64,000 nucleotides of DNA from a virus. The stretch lies in IMG/VR virus record IMGVR_UViG_3300006919_000042, positions 1 through 64,000 of that record. One strand, written 5' to 3'. Positions 26,652 to 35,866 of this stretch are shown piece by piece; the first letter of the stretch is position 1; every line of letters starts with the position of its first letter. The notes under the pieces were generated by a model. That model worked only from the letters and a program-made list of their open reading frames with translations. It ran no database searches and had not been told where the DNA came from. The position numbers were made by a program, and so were the translations under genes.

Positions 26652-28543
26652 TGTGGCATGTTAAAAAATTATCGTTAATAGACTTCATGTCTCATCGTGA
26701 TACCGTCCTGGAAATAGTCCAGGACCAAGCGACAATGATATATGGAATCAACAAAACTAACAAAGGTCAGAGTAGTAATGGAAGTGGCAAAAGTGCAGTT
26801 CTTGAGGGAATTGTCATAGGTGTATTTGGAGAGCCATTACGAAAAGTATCAACAAAAGTAATGGTAAGACGAGGAGGTCCTACTCATGCAAATGTGATAC
26901 TAGAACTACATAACGACAAGTTAGATCACACCGTAATCATTACAAGAACAGTATTCAAGAATACCAAGTCAAGTGAGGTAGACATTACAATCAATGGTAT
27001 AGCACCACAAGGACTTCAACGTAATGGAGCAAACAAGTATGATGTTCGTGAAGCGAATAAGTGGATATTGAATCAAATTGGAATATCAAAAGAAGACTTA
27101 TTGAATTACTTTTTGGTTAGTAAAAAGCAATATAAATCATTCTTTGCATTAGGAGACGTTGCTAAGAAGGAAGTGATAGGAAGATTCAGTCAATCAAATC
27201 AGATTGAACCAGTGTTTGAAGTAATTAAATCAGAGATCGATCATATAACTTCGAGTAAAACGCTGATAGAACAGAAAATTACCGCGAATAAAACAAAGAT
27301 CGACGTGTACCAGGAGCAATTGGATAGATTTGATCTAAACGCGTTGCAAATCAACGATAAACAAGCCGAACTAACTTTGCAAGATAATCTACTTACACTT
27401 AAAGAGAAAACTAAGCCGCTTGAAATATTAATTCAAACACTGAATGGTACGTTAGATCAACTTAATTTGCAACTCAATACAATTCCAAAGGTTGAAGGCG
27501 ATAGTACTAAGGATGAACAAACATTGAAAGAGTATAACGCTGAGCTTGCTGGATTTACTACAGAGGCAAATGAGGTAATGAATAAACTGACTGAGTATGA
27601 GAATAATTTAAGAGGAGCAATCAACTGTCCGAAATGTCAACATAAATTTAATCCAGGAAAGGTTGATGTCGATATGGAGAAGCAAGAAGAGCTTAAAGCA
27701 AAGGCGATTAAATTAGTTGGTGAGATTAATGTTGATGTAACTGCAGTTAAGGCGGACATTAAAAAGGTTGGAGAAGCAATTAGTGTTCGTGATCAAAAAT
27801 TGGCCGCTAGAAGAGCGATTGTCCGCGCGAAGCAGTTAGAAATTGATGATAAGACTGCAGAGATCACTCGTGAGACTAGAAACTTGACAAATAATAAAGC
27901 GTCAATAAAGTCAGTTGAAGACCAGATAGCAATCTTGAAGAATAAGGTAATAACTGATCCAACTGCAGATTTGGAAAAGAGTATTAGAGATCACACTAAC
28001 GCTAATATGGAGCATCAAGGTAAAATTGATGCACTAGACATTAAGTTAGGTGATAAGAAGCAGTGGGAGAGTCATTTCATTCGATTTAAAACGCACTTAT
28101 CGAACAAAACAATAGGTGTAATGCAGGCTCATTGTAATGAATACCTAGATAGAATAGGGACAGACCTATCACTGAACATTGAGGGGTACAAAGTTAATCG
28201 CGATAAAAGTATCCGAGAAAACATAACAACCAATGTTTTGAGAGATGGCGTTGATGAAGGAGTATTGGATGCTTTCTCAAGTGGAGAAGAAGCTAAAATC
28301 ATCGTTAGTATGATATTGACGCAGCAGAAGTTAATTAACTCAAGTTGCGCAAATGGAGGATTTGGCTTATGTTTCCTAGATGAAATAATCGAATCAGTCG
28401 ACACCGTAGGTATATCTGGATTGATGACAGCACTAAACAGTTTAGGGCAAACAATTGTAGTTATCACGCACGGAACGTTCGACCAACAGTATGAAAATAC
28501 ACTAAGCGTAGTTAAGAAAAATGGAATCTCCGAAATTAGTTAG
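26651..28543 (+). CDS. Recombination ATPase, SbcC/Rad50/gp46-like
   Basis: 630 residues. Walker A region GQSSNGSGKSAVLEG (about 36-50), long coiled coils, a zinc-hook CPKC at about 325, the ABC signature FSSGEEAKI (about 541-549), Walker B LCFLDEIIES (about 572-581), and a terminal His switch in VITHGTF. It dimerises through the hook and gates the gp47-like nuclease. Its size matches phage gp46 rather than the longer cellular SbcC. Confidence 0.9.
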   Translation: MWHVKKLSLIDFMSHRDTVLEIVQDQATMIYGINKTNKGQSSNGSGKSAVLEGIVIGVFGEPLRKVSTKVMVRRGGPTHANVILELHNDKLDHTVIITRTVFKNTKSSEVDITINGIAPQGLQRNGANKYDVREANKWILNQIGISKEDLLNYFLVSKKQYKSFFALGDVAKKEVIGRFSQSNQIEPVFEVIKSEIDHITSSKTLIEQKITANKTKIDVYQEQLDRFDLNALQINDKQAELTLQDNLLTLKEKTKPLEILIQTLNGTLDQLNLQLNTIPKVEGDSTKDEQTLKEYNAELAGFTTEANEVMNKLTEYENNLRGAINCPKCQHKFNPGKVDVDMEKQEELKAKAIKLVGEINVDVTAVKADIKKVGEAISVRDQKLAARRAIVRAKQLEIDDKTAEITRETRNLTNNKASIKSVEDQIAILKNKVITDPTADLEKSIRDHTNANMEHQGKIDALDIKLGDKKQWESHFIRFKTHLSNKTIGVMQAHCNEYLDRIGTDLSLNIEGYKVNRDKSIRENITTNVLRDGVDEGVLDAFSSGEEAKIIVSMILTQQKLINSSCANGGFGLCFLDEIIESVDTVGISGLMTALNSLGQTIVVITHGTFDQQYENTLSVVKKNGISEIS

Positions 28544-28823
28544 AGAAAAATTATATGTTCATGCAGGGACGTTTGCTGAGTTTCAGCGCTACGCGAAAGC
28601 TAACATTGACTATGATTGTGAATATATTGTAGATGACAATACTCTTCGTGGCAAGCAGCCTGGAAGAGTTATTCGTATTGACACCTATCAAGAGAAATGG
28701 AACGACCAGGCAATTGAAGAATCAATACAAACAGCACTAGAACAGTGGGAAGCTAACGCACCACAAGGACCAATTCAAACTAATGAAGATGGTGAAGACA
28801 TGACAAGTTATGGAGTCTCATAG
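28521..28823 (+). CDS. Unknown 100-residue protein
   Basis: No motif recognised; AEFQRYAKANIDYDCEYIVD suggests a small alpha/beta fold. It overlaps the gp46-like gene by 23 bases and the RuvC-like gene by 14, so it belongs to the recombination operon. Confidence 0.55.
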   Translation: MESPKLVREKLYVHAGTFAEFQRYAKANIDYDCEYIVDDNTLRGKQPGRVIRIDTYQEKWNDQAIEESIQTALEQWEANAPQGPIQTNEDGEDMTSYGVS

Positions 28824-29370
28824 ATATATAGGAATAGATCCAGGAAAGTCCGGTTATTGGGTAATGCTTGATGGAACTGGTAAGGTTGTTAATCACGACA
28901 AAACACCACTAGTTGGTAGAGCTTACGATAAACAATCAATGGTACAATTACTTCAAGAATGTGCTGCTCTAACTAAGTATGTCAGAGTTCATGCAGTACT
29001 TGAAGATGTTCATGCGAATGTAATTGGAGGGAAGGCAAGTAACTTTGATTTAGGAAATGGCAAAGGACTCTGGGAGATGGCGCTGATGGCACTTAAAATA
29101 CCTCATACAATGGTCACTCCAAAAGAGTGGCAGAAATATATGTTTCAAGGAGCCAAGACTCAGTATCAACCAACCAAAAGAATAACCAAAAAAGGCACTG
29201 CAGTTAAAAAGGTAGACACCAAAGCAACCGCCCTACTCGCAGCAAAAATGCTTATGCCGCAGCAAGACTGGAGAGTGGTAGGTAAGACTGGAAAATTTAC
29301 AACAAAAATCGACGATGGATTTGTAGATGCGTATTTAATGGCGGAATATTGTAGAAGAAAATTTAAGTAA
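28810..29370 (+). CDS. RuvC-like Holliday junction resolvase
   Basis: 186 residues with the RNase H-fold resolvase pattern: YIGIDPGKSGYW (about 6-17) with the first Asp, VLEDVHAN (about 59-66) with the Glu, and KIDDGFVDAYLMAEYC near the C-terminus with the paired acids. It resolves branched recombination and replication intermediates before packaging. It completes a set with RecA, SSB and gp46/47. Confidence 0.82.
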   Translation: MESHRYIGIDPGKSGYWVMLDGTGKVVNHDKTPLVGRAYDKQSMVQLLQECAALTKYVRVHAVLEDVHANVIGGKASNFDLGNGKGLWEMALMALKIPHTMVTPKEWQKYMFQGAKTQYQPTKRITKKGTAVKKVDTKATALLAAKMLMPQQDWRVVGKTGKFTTKIDDGFVDAYLMAEYCRRKFK

Positions 29371-29372
29371 AA

Positions 29373-29678
29373 ATGATTACATATAACTATTGTTGTATTC
29401 AAGATGATTGTGAAGTGTCTGGAATTATTCCTATTAAGAAGGAAGAAGAGCATGAAGACCGCGTAGAGTACTGTTATGGCTGCGATAAACCATTAAAGCA
29501 TGTAGGTCAACTGTGTAATGTAGCTATTCGAGGAGACATTCAAAGTAGAATGTTACGCAACCAAGCACACTTCAAGAGAAGAGCTAAAAGGCACTCAGCT
29601 AGTGAAGACCAACAGGCATTAAAAAAGAAACGTCAAGACGAGGAGTTCGCAACAATGGGACTTCATAAAAAGAAATAG
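29373..29678 (+). CDS. Small zinc-ribbon-like basic protein
   Basis: 101 residues. The N-terminal half has CCIQDDC and CYGC spaced as a zinc ribbon; the C-terminal half is very basic (FKRRAKRHSA, LKKKRQ). Nucleic-acid binding is likely; the specific role is unknown. Confidence 0.6.
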   Translation: MITYNYCCIQDDCEVSGIIPIKKEEEHEDRVEYCYGCDKPLKHVGQLCNVAIRGDIQSRMLRNQAHFKRRAKRHSASEDQQALKKKRQDEEFATMGLHKKK

Positions 29679-29679
29679 T

Positions 29680-29991
29680 ATGCAACACGTAAAGAACAAC
29701 GAGCACAGAACAATGATTGATTTCCTTGAGTTGCTCAACAGTATTGGTTATAATATCGTATCAATCGACAACACATTTTATATATTTACTGCCTTTCAAG
29801 AGGTAGATGATGTAATTAATGAAATTGAACTTACTGGCAAGAATGCTACATTCTTAATCGAGAATACAGTAGCAACTGCAGCAGCCAATATTTTAAAGAA
29901 GAACGAGCTTATTAGCAGAATCGACGAGATTCCTAGTAGAAGAAGAGTTTTTCATCCAAACACCTTATACGTAAAATATTTATCAAGCTAG
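29680..29991 (+). CDS. Unknown 103-residue protein
   Basis: Alternating helix and strand pattern with no known motif. It is tightly packed between neighbours (1-base gaps), supporting a real gene. Confidence 0.5.
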   Translation: MQHVKNNEHRTMIDFLELLNSIGYNIVSIDNTFYIFTAFQEVDDVINEIELTGKNATFLIENTVATAAANILKKNELISRIDEIPSRRRVFHPNTLYVKYLSS

Positions 29992-29992
29992 A

Positions 29993-30265
29993 ATGCAAGA
30001 TATTGTTATTAGGAATGTCCTAATTATTCAAAAGTCACAGTTAAAAGCATACGTTAGAAGAGAGATGTTAAAACGACCTGGCTTAATGAGTCATGTCACT
30101 AATCGATCAGTGTTAGAAGCACTTATATTCATTAAGGGATATGCTAGTGCAATTGAAAAGGACATAATGTTACCCGTAATCAAAGCTGAAGTTCAACAAC
30201 TATTGTTGGAGCAAGGCCTAAAATATATAATACAAAAAATTGAATCGACACTTAAAAATTCCTAA
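29993..30265 (+). CDS. Unknown 90-residue protein
   Basis: Basic, mostly helical (VIRNVLIIQKSQLKAYVRRE). The next gene starts inside its end. No family recognised. Confidence 0.5.
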   Translation: MQDIVIRNVLIIQKSQLKAYVRREMLKRPGLMSHVTNRSVLEALIFIKGYASAIEKDIMLPVIKAEVQQLLLEQGLKYIIQKIESTLKNS

Positions 30266-31088
30266 AGACTGTTTCCGTCGCTCTAAGGACCGCAATATCT
30301 TAACAGATGTTTGCTTCTACTATGAGCTTAAAACGATCTCAGACAATGGCTTTTTCGCCAAAGGAACGTTGAATTCACTTCATAAAGAGCTAGAATATTC
30401 TCAATCTAATATATGGAAGAGACTTGCCCGTCTAGTTAAACTTAAACTAATAAAACAAAACGCCAATGGATATCAGGTCGTATCATACGACCAATTGTTT
30501 GAAGTGTTAGGATATGACCTAACACCAACCGAAACACGTAGAGGAACGTTTAAAATACATAGGGTTCCGCTACAACAATGCAAACATATAAAGGACTTGC
30601 TAGCTTTCTTAGAGATAAGAGACAACTTAAAAAGCCAAGTTTACAGAGCCTTCAATAATCTGAGACGAACGGATCAGTACACAGGACAAAAACTTTACTG
30701 CGCTAATAATGAGGATAGAAAGAAATATCTGAATGAATATGCGAACAAAAATTACGTACAGATGATTGTCAGTAACGATCAGAATATCGAACTTTGTAAT
30801 ATGTTAGAAGCATTTGGGAAAGGAAAGAGTACACATTGTAATCCAGACGTTACATTATCCCTACAAGGGATTTGTAATCTATTAGGGTTATCTAATACTT
30901 CTTGCGCCCATTTAATTATCAACCGTTTAGTTGCTCAGAAGAGATTGACTAGTACTAGGAGAGAAGCGTTCATCGAAACCACTACTTTAACCTACACTGA
31001 ATTCAAAGCAAAATATTCTGATCAATATACTATGAGAAACGGAATGATATTTAGAACTTTAAGTAATCAACTTACTTGTATCAATTAA
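30240..31088 (+). CDS. Winged-helix DNA-binding protein
   Basis: 282 residues from a TTG start, the only available start since a stop lies just upstream. Residues 35-75 (NSLHKELEYSQSNIWKRLAR, LVKLKLIKQ) form a clear winged helix, and a second HTH-like stretch is near 210-235 (LSLQGICNLLGLSNTSCAHL). It could be a transcription regulator or replication initiator. It ends the recombination operon, before the array of accessory promoters. Confidence 0.6.
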   Translation: MNRHLKIPKDCFRRSKDRNILTDVCFYYELKTISDNGFFAKGTLNSLHKELEYSQSNIWKRLARLVKLKLIKQNANGYQVVSYDQLFEVLGYDLTPTETRRGTFKIHRVPLQQCKHIKDLLAFLEIRDNLKSQVYRAFNNLRRTDQYTGQKLYCANNEDRKKYLNEYANKNYVQMIVSNDQNIELCNMLEAFGKGKSTHCNPDVTLSLQGICNLLGLSNTSCAHLIINRLVAQKRLTSTRREAFIETTTLTYTEFKAKYSDQYTMRNGMIFRTLSNQLTCIN

Positions 31089-31140
31089 TAACACTACTTA
31101 CCTCCCTGAGGTAGATAATAAAAGCTATATATAAATCTAT
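31089..31140 (+). other. Short inverted repeat TACCTC-CCT-GAGGTA
   Basis: Perfect 6-bp stem at 31099-31104 and 31108-31113 with a 3-base loop and no T tract. It may be an operator or weak terminator after the winged-helix gene. Confidence 0.35.
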
Positions 31141-31287
31141 ATGAATGATTTAGAATCAAAATATATATTTTTACCAGAACCAGAGAAGCCATTTGTTAGG
31201 TGTATACTCAACGAGACTATTCTAGTGCGCTACAACACCAAAGCATGGGAACATCCAATCGAAATGAACACACTTTGTTTGAATTAA
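31141..31287 (+). CDS. Small protein, 48 residues
   Basis: ATG at 31141 to TAA at 31285-31287; sequence starts MNDLESKYIFLPEPEKPF. No recognised family. Size and codon use fit the other small accessory genes. Confidence 0.45.
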   Translation: MNDLESKYIFLPEPEKPFVRCILNETILVRYNTKAWEHPIEMNTLCLN

Positions 31288-31310
31288 TTAGGAAATAATG
31301 CACCAAAAAG

Positions 31311-31340
31311 TTGCACCATAGATATATAATGGGTATCTTT
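31311..31340 (+). promoter_or_regulatory. Promoter, TTGC/AGATATA/TATCTTT
   Basis: TTGC at 31311, AGATATA near 31320, TATCTTT at 31334-31340. It precedes the small membrane protein gene and its AAATCGGAATATTATG leader. Confidence 0.75.
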
Positions 31341-31394
31341 ATCTCAGAATAAAGCACGAAGCCTTATTTGAATCACAACTTAAATCGGAATATT

Positions 31395-31535
31395 ATGAAA
31401 ACTTTAAACAACATTTTAAACACAGACACAGTAACAAAAGTAGGTTATTTAATCGCTGCTACATTAATCACATTAGCTATTACAGCTGCAATCTTTGCAG
31501 TAAACAACCCTGAAAGAATTTCACTTTCATTTTAA
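31395..31535 (+). CDS. Small single-pass membrane protein, 46 residues
   Basis: ATG at 31395 after the conserved leader. One hydrophobic segment (VGYLIAATLITLAITAAIFAV) spans most of the protein. It may be an early host-membrane modulator; the promoter and leader make it a real gene despite its size. Confidence 0.65.
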   Translation: MKTLNNILNTDTVTKVGYLIAATLITLAITAAIFAVNNPERISLSF

Positions 31536-31563
31536 TACTGCACTAAAATAATGCACTTAAATG

Positions 31564-31592
31564 TTGCATAGAGATATAAAATGTGTATCTTT
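31564..31592 (+). promoter_or_regulatory. Promoter, TTGC/AGATATA/TATCTTT
   Basis: TTGC at 31564-31567, GAGATATA, TATCTTT at 31586-31592. It decides the start of the next gene at 31624, since an in-frame ATG at 31561 lies upstream of the promoter. Confidence 0.8.
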
Positions 31593-31623
31593 ATGCAACA
31601 TTAATCGTTTAAATACATATATT

Positions 31624-32472
31624 ATGTCACTACAAATCGGATTCGCAACACAGTTCTTCACTCTTTGGAGCGTAGGAGAACCTTTCAAACATTTTTTTAA
31701 TAAGTATGACTTTGAGTACAGAACAAGTATTCAATACCTTAGAAACCTTTCTAAGGATGAAGCTAAAGCAATTGACAAAGCAGTTAAATTTGGTGCTACA
31801 GATACATCAGTACATGAGTACCTAAGAGGTAAGAGTCAATCATTCACAGTTAGTGGATCAAAAGGAACTGATCGTCCAGATTGGGAATTTCCTGATGGGA
31901 TTCATAGACATGGATTTGGTGATATCAGAAAATTTGGTATTGCTCAGGAAGGTGAAGATCCGATGACTAGGGGATTCGTTGAGAGAAAAGCTGATAAGAT
32001 CAAAGCTCTATGGACTTTGTACTTGAAGAAAGAGATACTTTTCGGTGAGAATAGTGCTCGTCCTGATTGGATTCGTCCATGCGTATATGCTAGAAGACAA
32101 CTTATTAACTTAGGTGTAATCGTTAAGCATGATGGTCAGTATATGACTCCAGCACAAGTTGAGAAACATGATGCTAGAAAAGCACTTGAGGTAATAAAGA
32201 ATACTGCAACTGCAGGTCATCACGAGAATGATGGTGATAAAGTTCAATTGAACCTGAAACAGATTGATTCATTTGGATTTGAAAGTCAATTCGGATACAC
32301 TCACATCATTACTTATATCGACGACCAAAACCGTCTATTCAAATATATGGGAGCTTCTGCACCAGGAATATCTACGGAGAATTTCTCAACAATAAAATGT
32401 ACAATTAAGCACGCTGAATATAAAGAGGTCAAAGAGACTAAGATTCAGAGAGCTAGAGTATTAACTAAATAA
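31624..32472 (+). CDS. Unknown early protein, 282 residues
   Basis: The frame extends to 31561, but the promoter lies inside that extension, so the ATG at 31624 (MSLQIGFATQ) is the start. The C-terminal region (GYTHIITYIDDQNRLFKYMG, then KCTIKHAEYKEVKET) looks like an OB-type beta barrel seen in some phage early proteins. The N-terminal part is basic. No firm family; strong promoter suggests high early expression. Confidence 0.6.
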   Translation: MSLQIGFATQFFTLWSVGEPFKHFFNKYDFEYRTSIQYLRNLSKDEAKAIDKAVKFGATDTSVHEYLRGKSQSFTVSGSKGTDRPDWEFPDGIHRHGFGDIRKFGIAQEGEDPMTRGFVERKADKIKALWTLYLKKEILFGENSARPDWIRPCVYARRQLINLGVIVKHDGQYMTPAQVEKHDARKALEVIKNTATAGHHENDGDKVQLNLKQIDSFGFESQFGYTHIITYIDDQNRLFKYMGASAPGISTENFSTIKCTIKHAEYKEVKETKIQRARVLTK

Positions 32473-32483
32473 AATCGGAAATC

Positions 32484-33308
32484 ATGTCAGACGAAAAATT
32501 ATTAGACAAAATTAAAAAATTAATCACCCTTGCAAATGATGCAGGGGCAACGGAAGCAGAGGCAGATACTGCAATGAGTATGGCCAACAGACTGTTATTA
32601 ATGCACAACCTTACAATGGCTGATGTCAAGTTAAAGCCTGATGCTAAGTTTGAACGTAAGGATGGCGCAATCATCATTGGTGAGGGTCATCACGAAGGTA
32701 GTTGGGAAGATGCATTGATGGCAGTATTATGTCAATTCAATATGTGTTCAAGTATTATTCATAGAACAAAAGGTCTTCGTAGAGCTGGCATTACTATTAT
32801 TGGTGCCAAAGCTAATGTTGAGATCGTACTATACTTATTTGATAGTGCACGTAATATGTATAGAGGACTTGCAAGTAAACGTTACAGTGAATACAGTAAG
32901 GCTATTGTTAATTTGTTCAAGCCACATGGTTATGATAGAAAATCACTTTACAAATTGACTCACAACGACCTTTATTCTAACGGTAATAAGGACCGAGTTT
33001 TAGAACGTAGAGGTGTTTGGAGACCACAATACCTAAAAGGATGTGTATGTGGCCTGCAAAACAAGTTACAAGCGCAAAAAGATGAGATGATGCAACAAGA
33101 ATATGCTGGAGGTATGGAATTAATGTTAGTTGATAACATGAAAGAGCTTGAAGAATTTGTTAAAATGGAATTTGACAATCTTAAACAAGGTAAGTCAAGA
33201 CAGATGCCAACTAGAAAACAGGCATTCTCAAAAGGAGTTAGAGATGCTCGTGAAACTGAATTGGTTCAAGGACTAGGAGACTTCACTCCATCAGAAAAAA
33301 TTGCATAA
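32484..33308 (+). CDS. DUF2786 domain protein
   Basis: 274 residues. Residues 1-48 match the DUF2786 pattern (LDKIKKLITLANDAGATEAE, ADTAMSMANRLLLMHNLT). The middle contains SWEDALMAVLCQFNMC, commonly following this domain. The function of DUF2786 proteins in phages is not known. The leader is AAAATCGGAAATCATG. Confidence 0.7.
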   Translation: MSDEKLLDKIKKLITLANDAGATEAEADTAMSMANRLLLMHNLTMADVKLKPDAKFERKDGAIIIGEGHHEGSWEDALMAVLCQFNMCSSIIHRTKGLRRAGITIIGAKANVEIVLYLFDSARNMYRGLASKRYSEYSKAIVNLFKPHGYDRKSLYKLTHNDLYSNGNKDRVLERRGVWRPQYLKGCVCGLQNKLQAQKDEMMQQEYAGGMELMLVDNMKELEEFVKMEFDNLKQGKSRQMPTRKQAFSKGVRDARETELVQGLGDFTPSEKIA

Positions 33309-33313
33309 AAAAG

Positions 33314-33343
33314 TTGCACTAAAGATATAGGATGTGTATCTTT
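33314..33343 (+). promoter_or_regulatory. Promoter, TTGC/AGATATA/TATCTTT
   Basis: TTGC at 33314, AAAGATATA, TATCTTT at 33337-33343, 23 bases apart start to start. Confidence 0.75.
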
Positions 33344-33367
33344 CCGTAGAATTAAAATCGGAATATC

Positions 33368-33619
33368 ATGGAATACATTGTAATTTTAGGAAAAGGATCA
33401 GTTAAAGGAACAACAATTCCCACGTCATTAAAGGTGTGGTCATCTAAATTCAATCGTGAGGTTGGAGATAAGATCACATTTGAAGGAGAAGTTTGGACAG
33501 TGCAACAAGCAGAGCTTTCATCTAAACAAGAAGCTATTGAATTGAAGAATAGCATCATCGAACTCTTTATCGAGAAAGGATATTGGAAATCAGTAAGAAC
33601 ATTTAGAACAAAATTTTAA
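33368..33619 (+). CDS. Unknown 83-residue protein
   Basis: Beta-rich small protein (VILGKGSVKGTTIPTSLKVW). It has its own promoter and the AAAATCGGAATATCATG leader, and precedes the rIIA homologue. Confidence 0.6.
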   Translation: MEYIVILGKGSVKGTTIPTSLKVWSSKFNREVGDKITFEGEVWTVQQAELSSKQEAIELKNSIIELFIEKGYWKSVRTFRTKF

Positions 33620-33637
33620 TAATAAAATCGGAAAATC

Positions 33638-35815
33638 ATGAAATTAGTACAAGAATCGTTTAATGACACAGTAATGGGATCTGAAAAAGAGATGAATTTC
33701 TCTATCAGTGACGATAATCCTATCATCTTCGAAATCCTTAGAGATAAGATGTATAGCAATAAGATCGGTAGTATCTGTAGAGAAGTATCTTCAAACTCAC
33801 GTGATGCTAATAGAGAAGCTGGAAATGCTGATCTACCAATTGAGATCACAATTATCAAACCATCAGATAAGATTAATATCAACGCATTAGTTGGTCACTT
33901 GAGTATATCATTCAAGGATTATGGTGTTGGAATTACTCCTGACCGTATGGAAAACGTATTCGTAAAGTATGCTGCGTCAACTAAAAGAGATACAAATTCA
34001 CAAACCGGTGGATTCGGATTAGGTGCAAAGACACCATTCGCATATACTGACACTTTCACAATCGTTACAATTTGTAATTGGGAAGGAAAACTTCAGAAAT
34101 TCACATATACTGCAATGATTGATGCTAGTAGAAAAGGTAAGATGATACTTTTTGAAACTGAGGATGCTCCAGATCAATCTACTGGAACTCAGATAATTAT
34201 ACCAATTAACACTCCAAATGACAGAGCACAATTTGAGAGAGAATGTGTAAACTACACATCATTCTGGGGAGTTGGTCAGGTTAAGTACAATGGATTTGAG
34301 AATGAGCCTAGTGTAAATGCAATCATTCAAGACACAGATCAGTTCACGATATATTATAATGAAGACCTTGACAAAAGGTATAAGTTACTTATTGATGGTG
34401 TGCCTTATCCACTTGACAGAGACTACGTTAAAGTTAGTCGTTTAGGATTAGGTAGTGGATATTGCTTAGCTCTAAAATTTGGAGTTGGTCAACTGAATAT
34501 CAGTGCAAATCGTGAGTCAATCCAATATGATGACGCTACAGTTAAGAAAATCAACAAGTTATATGCTGATATCAAAGCTGATATCCTTAAAATGTTTGTT
34601 GAGAAATTAAGTAGTGCAGACAACTATTTAGAGGCTTGTATCAAACATGCTACAGTTAATGCTAAGTTTCATGATATCAGATACATTGAAGATATTGACA
34701 CTCGATTAATCGCATATGCATTTGCTGATGGTGGATATGGTAGTGAGAGAGGAATTCTTTGGGATTGTAAAAGACAAGTGTTGAAATCAAATGATTATGA
34801 AGGGAAGAAGATAATCACTAGATTTCAATTCAAACACCATAAGGTGATCTTTGTTAAGAATCCAGGCACTTATGATAAAGTGAAGTACGCAGAGACTTCA
34901 TCATTTGGAATTAGCCCACGTAATATCAAGATTGCAAAATACTACGGGGACAAGAAGAGAAACATCAGAAGAAACCGCACTATTTGGGATGAGCAGATTG
35001 CCAATGAAATGGATACATTTATGTTAATCGTTCCAACCGGCGATGATGTTAAAGGTCAGAATAATGAAATGCTTGCATTTCAAGATGTTGGATTTGAATT
35101 CAAGATGTATGGTGATGTGCCAATGAAGAAGGGTGATTCAACTTACAGTAAGTACGTTAAACAACCTAACGTTTGGGTTAAATGTAGAGAATTCAACAGT
35201 AGCATTTATAACGATAATGAGAGCTTTGATTTAGATATAGACAGAGCAACGTTGAAAATTAATCCCACACAAGGAAAAACCAAAGATTTTGTGTACTATA
35301 TGATTGATACATTGAAGGACGCAAATGAGGTTTGTTCGTGGAGAAAACATACTATGTTCAAAGCGCTAACTAAGTTAGGTGGAAAAAGAGTGATATTAGT
35401 CAATGAGAGATCACATAGAAACTATATTTCTAAGATGAAGATGCAAAGTGCAGACGATGCATTTAAGGCTCTTAGAACGAAGCATTTGGCTGCTTGGACG
35501 GTACAGAGAGATTTGAAAGCAATCAAACGATTCTCAAGAGATTGTGGCTTTCCTGAGAAAGGAATTGAGAAGCTCCCTGAGCTGTTTCCAAAAGTATTGG
35601 TTGAAGCACTAACAACTGATACAGATAAACATCACAATTTCAATGAGTTATGTGGAGATAAGATTCCAGCATTAGATATCAATAAGATGAAAGAGGACAT
35701 TAATGCAATGAATAAAAAGTATCCAATGTTGAAGCCATTCATATATAACAGAGGAAGTGGAATCACAGCAGAAGAATTAACTCACGTCAGAAATTACATT
35801 AAGACAGTTGTGTAG
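33638..35815 (+). CDS. rIIA: rIIA-like protein with GHKL ATPase domain
   Basis: 725 residues. The N-terminal GHKL (Hsp90/MutL/gyrase B type) ATPase domain shows REVSSNSRDANRE (about 48-60, N box), FKDYGVGI (about 89-96, G1 box) and GGFGLGAKTPFA (about 119-130, lid). This is the T4 rIIA family, linked to resistance against membrane-depolarising exclusion by resident prophages. The rIIB-like gene follows directly, as in T4-like phages. The leader is AAAATCGGAAAATCATG. Confidence 0.82.
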   Translation: MKLVQESFNDTVMGSEKEMNFSISDDNPIIFEILRDKMYSNKIGSICREVSSNSRDANREAGNADLPIEITIIKPSDKININALVGHLSISFKDYGVGITPDRMENVFVKYAASTKRDTNSQTGGFGLGAKTPFAYTDTFTIVTICNWEGKLQKFTYTAMIDASRKGKMILFETEDAPDQSTGTQIIIPINTPNDRAQFERECVNYTSFWGVGQVKYNGFENEPSVNAIIQDTDQFTIYYNEDLDKRYKLLIDGVPYPLDRDYVKVSRLGLGSGYCLALKFGVGQLNISANRESIQYDDATVKKINKLYADIKADILKMFVEKLSSADNYLEACIKHATVNAKFHDIRYIEDIDTRLIAYAFADGGYGSERGILWDCKRQVLKSNDYEGKKIITRFQFKHHKVIFVKNPGTYDKVKYAETSSFGISPRNIKIAKYYGDKKRNIRRNRTIWDEQIANEMDTFMLIVPTGDDVKGQNNEMLAFQDVGFEFKMYGDVPMKKGDSTYSKYVKQPNVWVKCREFNSSIYNDNESFDLDIDRATLKINPTQGKTKDFVYYMIDTLKDANEVCSWRKHTMFKALTKLGGKRVILVNERSHRNYISKMKMQSADDAFKALRTKHLAAWTVQRDLKAIKRFSRDCGFPEKGIEKLPELFPKVLVEALTTDTDKHHNFNELCGDKIPALDINKMKEDINAMNKKYPMLKPFIYNRGSGITAEELTHVRNYIKTVV

Positions 35816-35837
35816 AACATATATAGTAAGTATCTTT
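35808..35837 (+). promoter_or_regulatory. Promoter, TTGT-TATCTTT
   Basis: TTGT at 35808 and TATCTTT at 35831-35837, ahead of the rIIB-like gene at 35867. Confidence 0.65.
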
Positions 35838-35866
35838 AAACAATAATAATCGTAAAATAATTCACC

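Noticed and set aside
30-30265. Minus-strand frames of 60-112 codons throughout
   Set aside because: They lie opposite strong + strand genes, lack leaders and promoters, and show no motifs.
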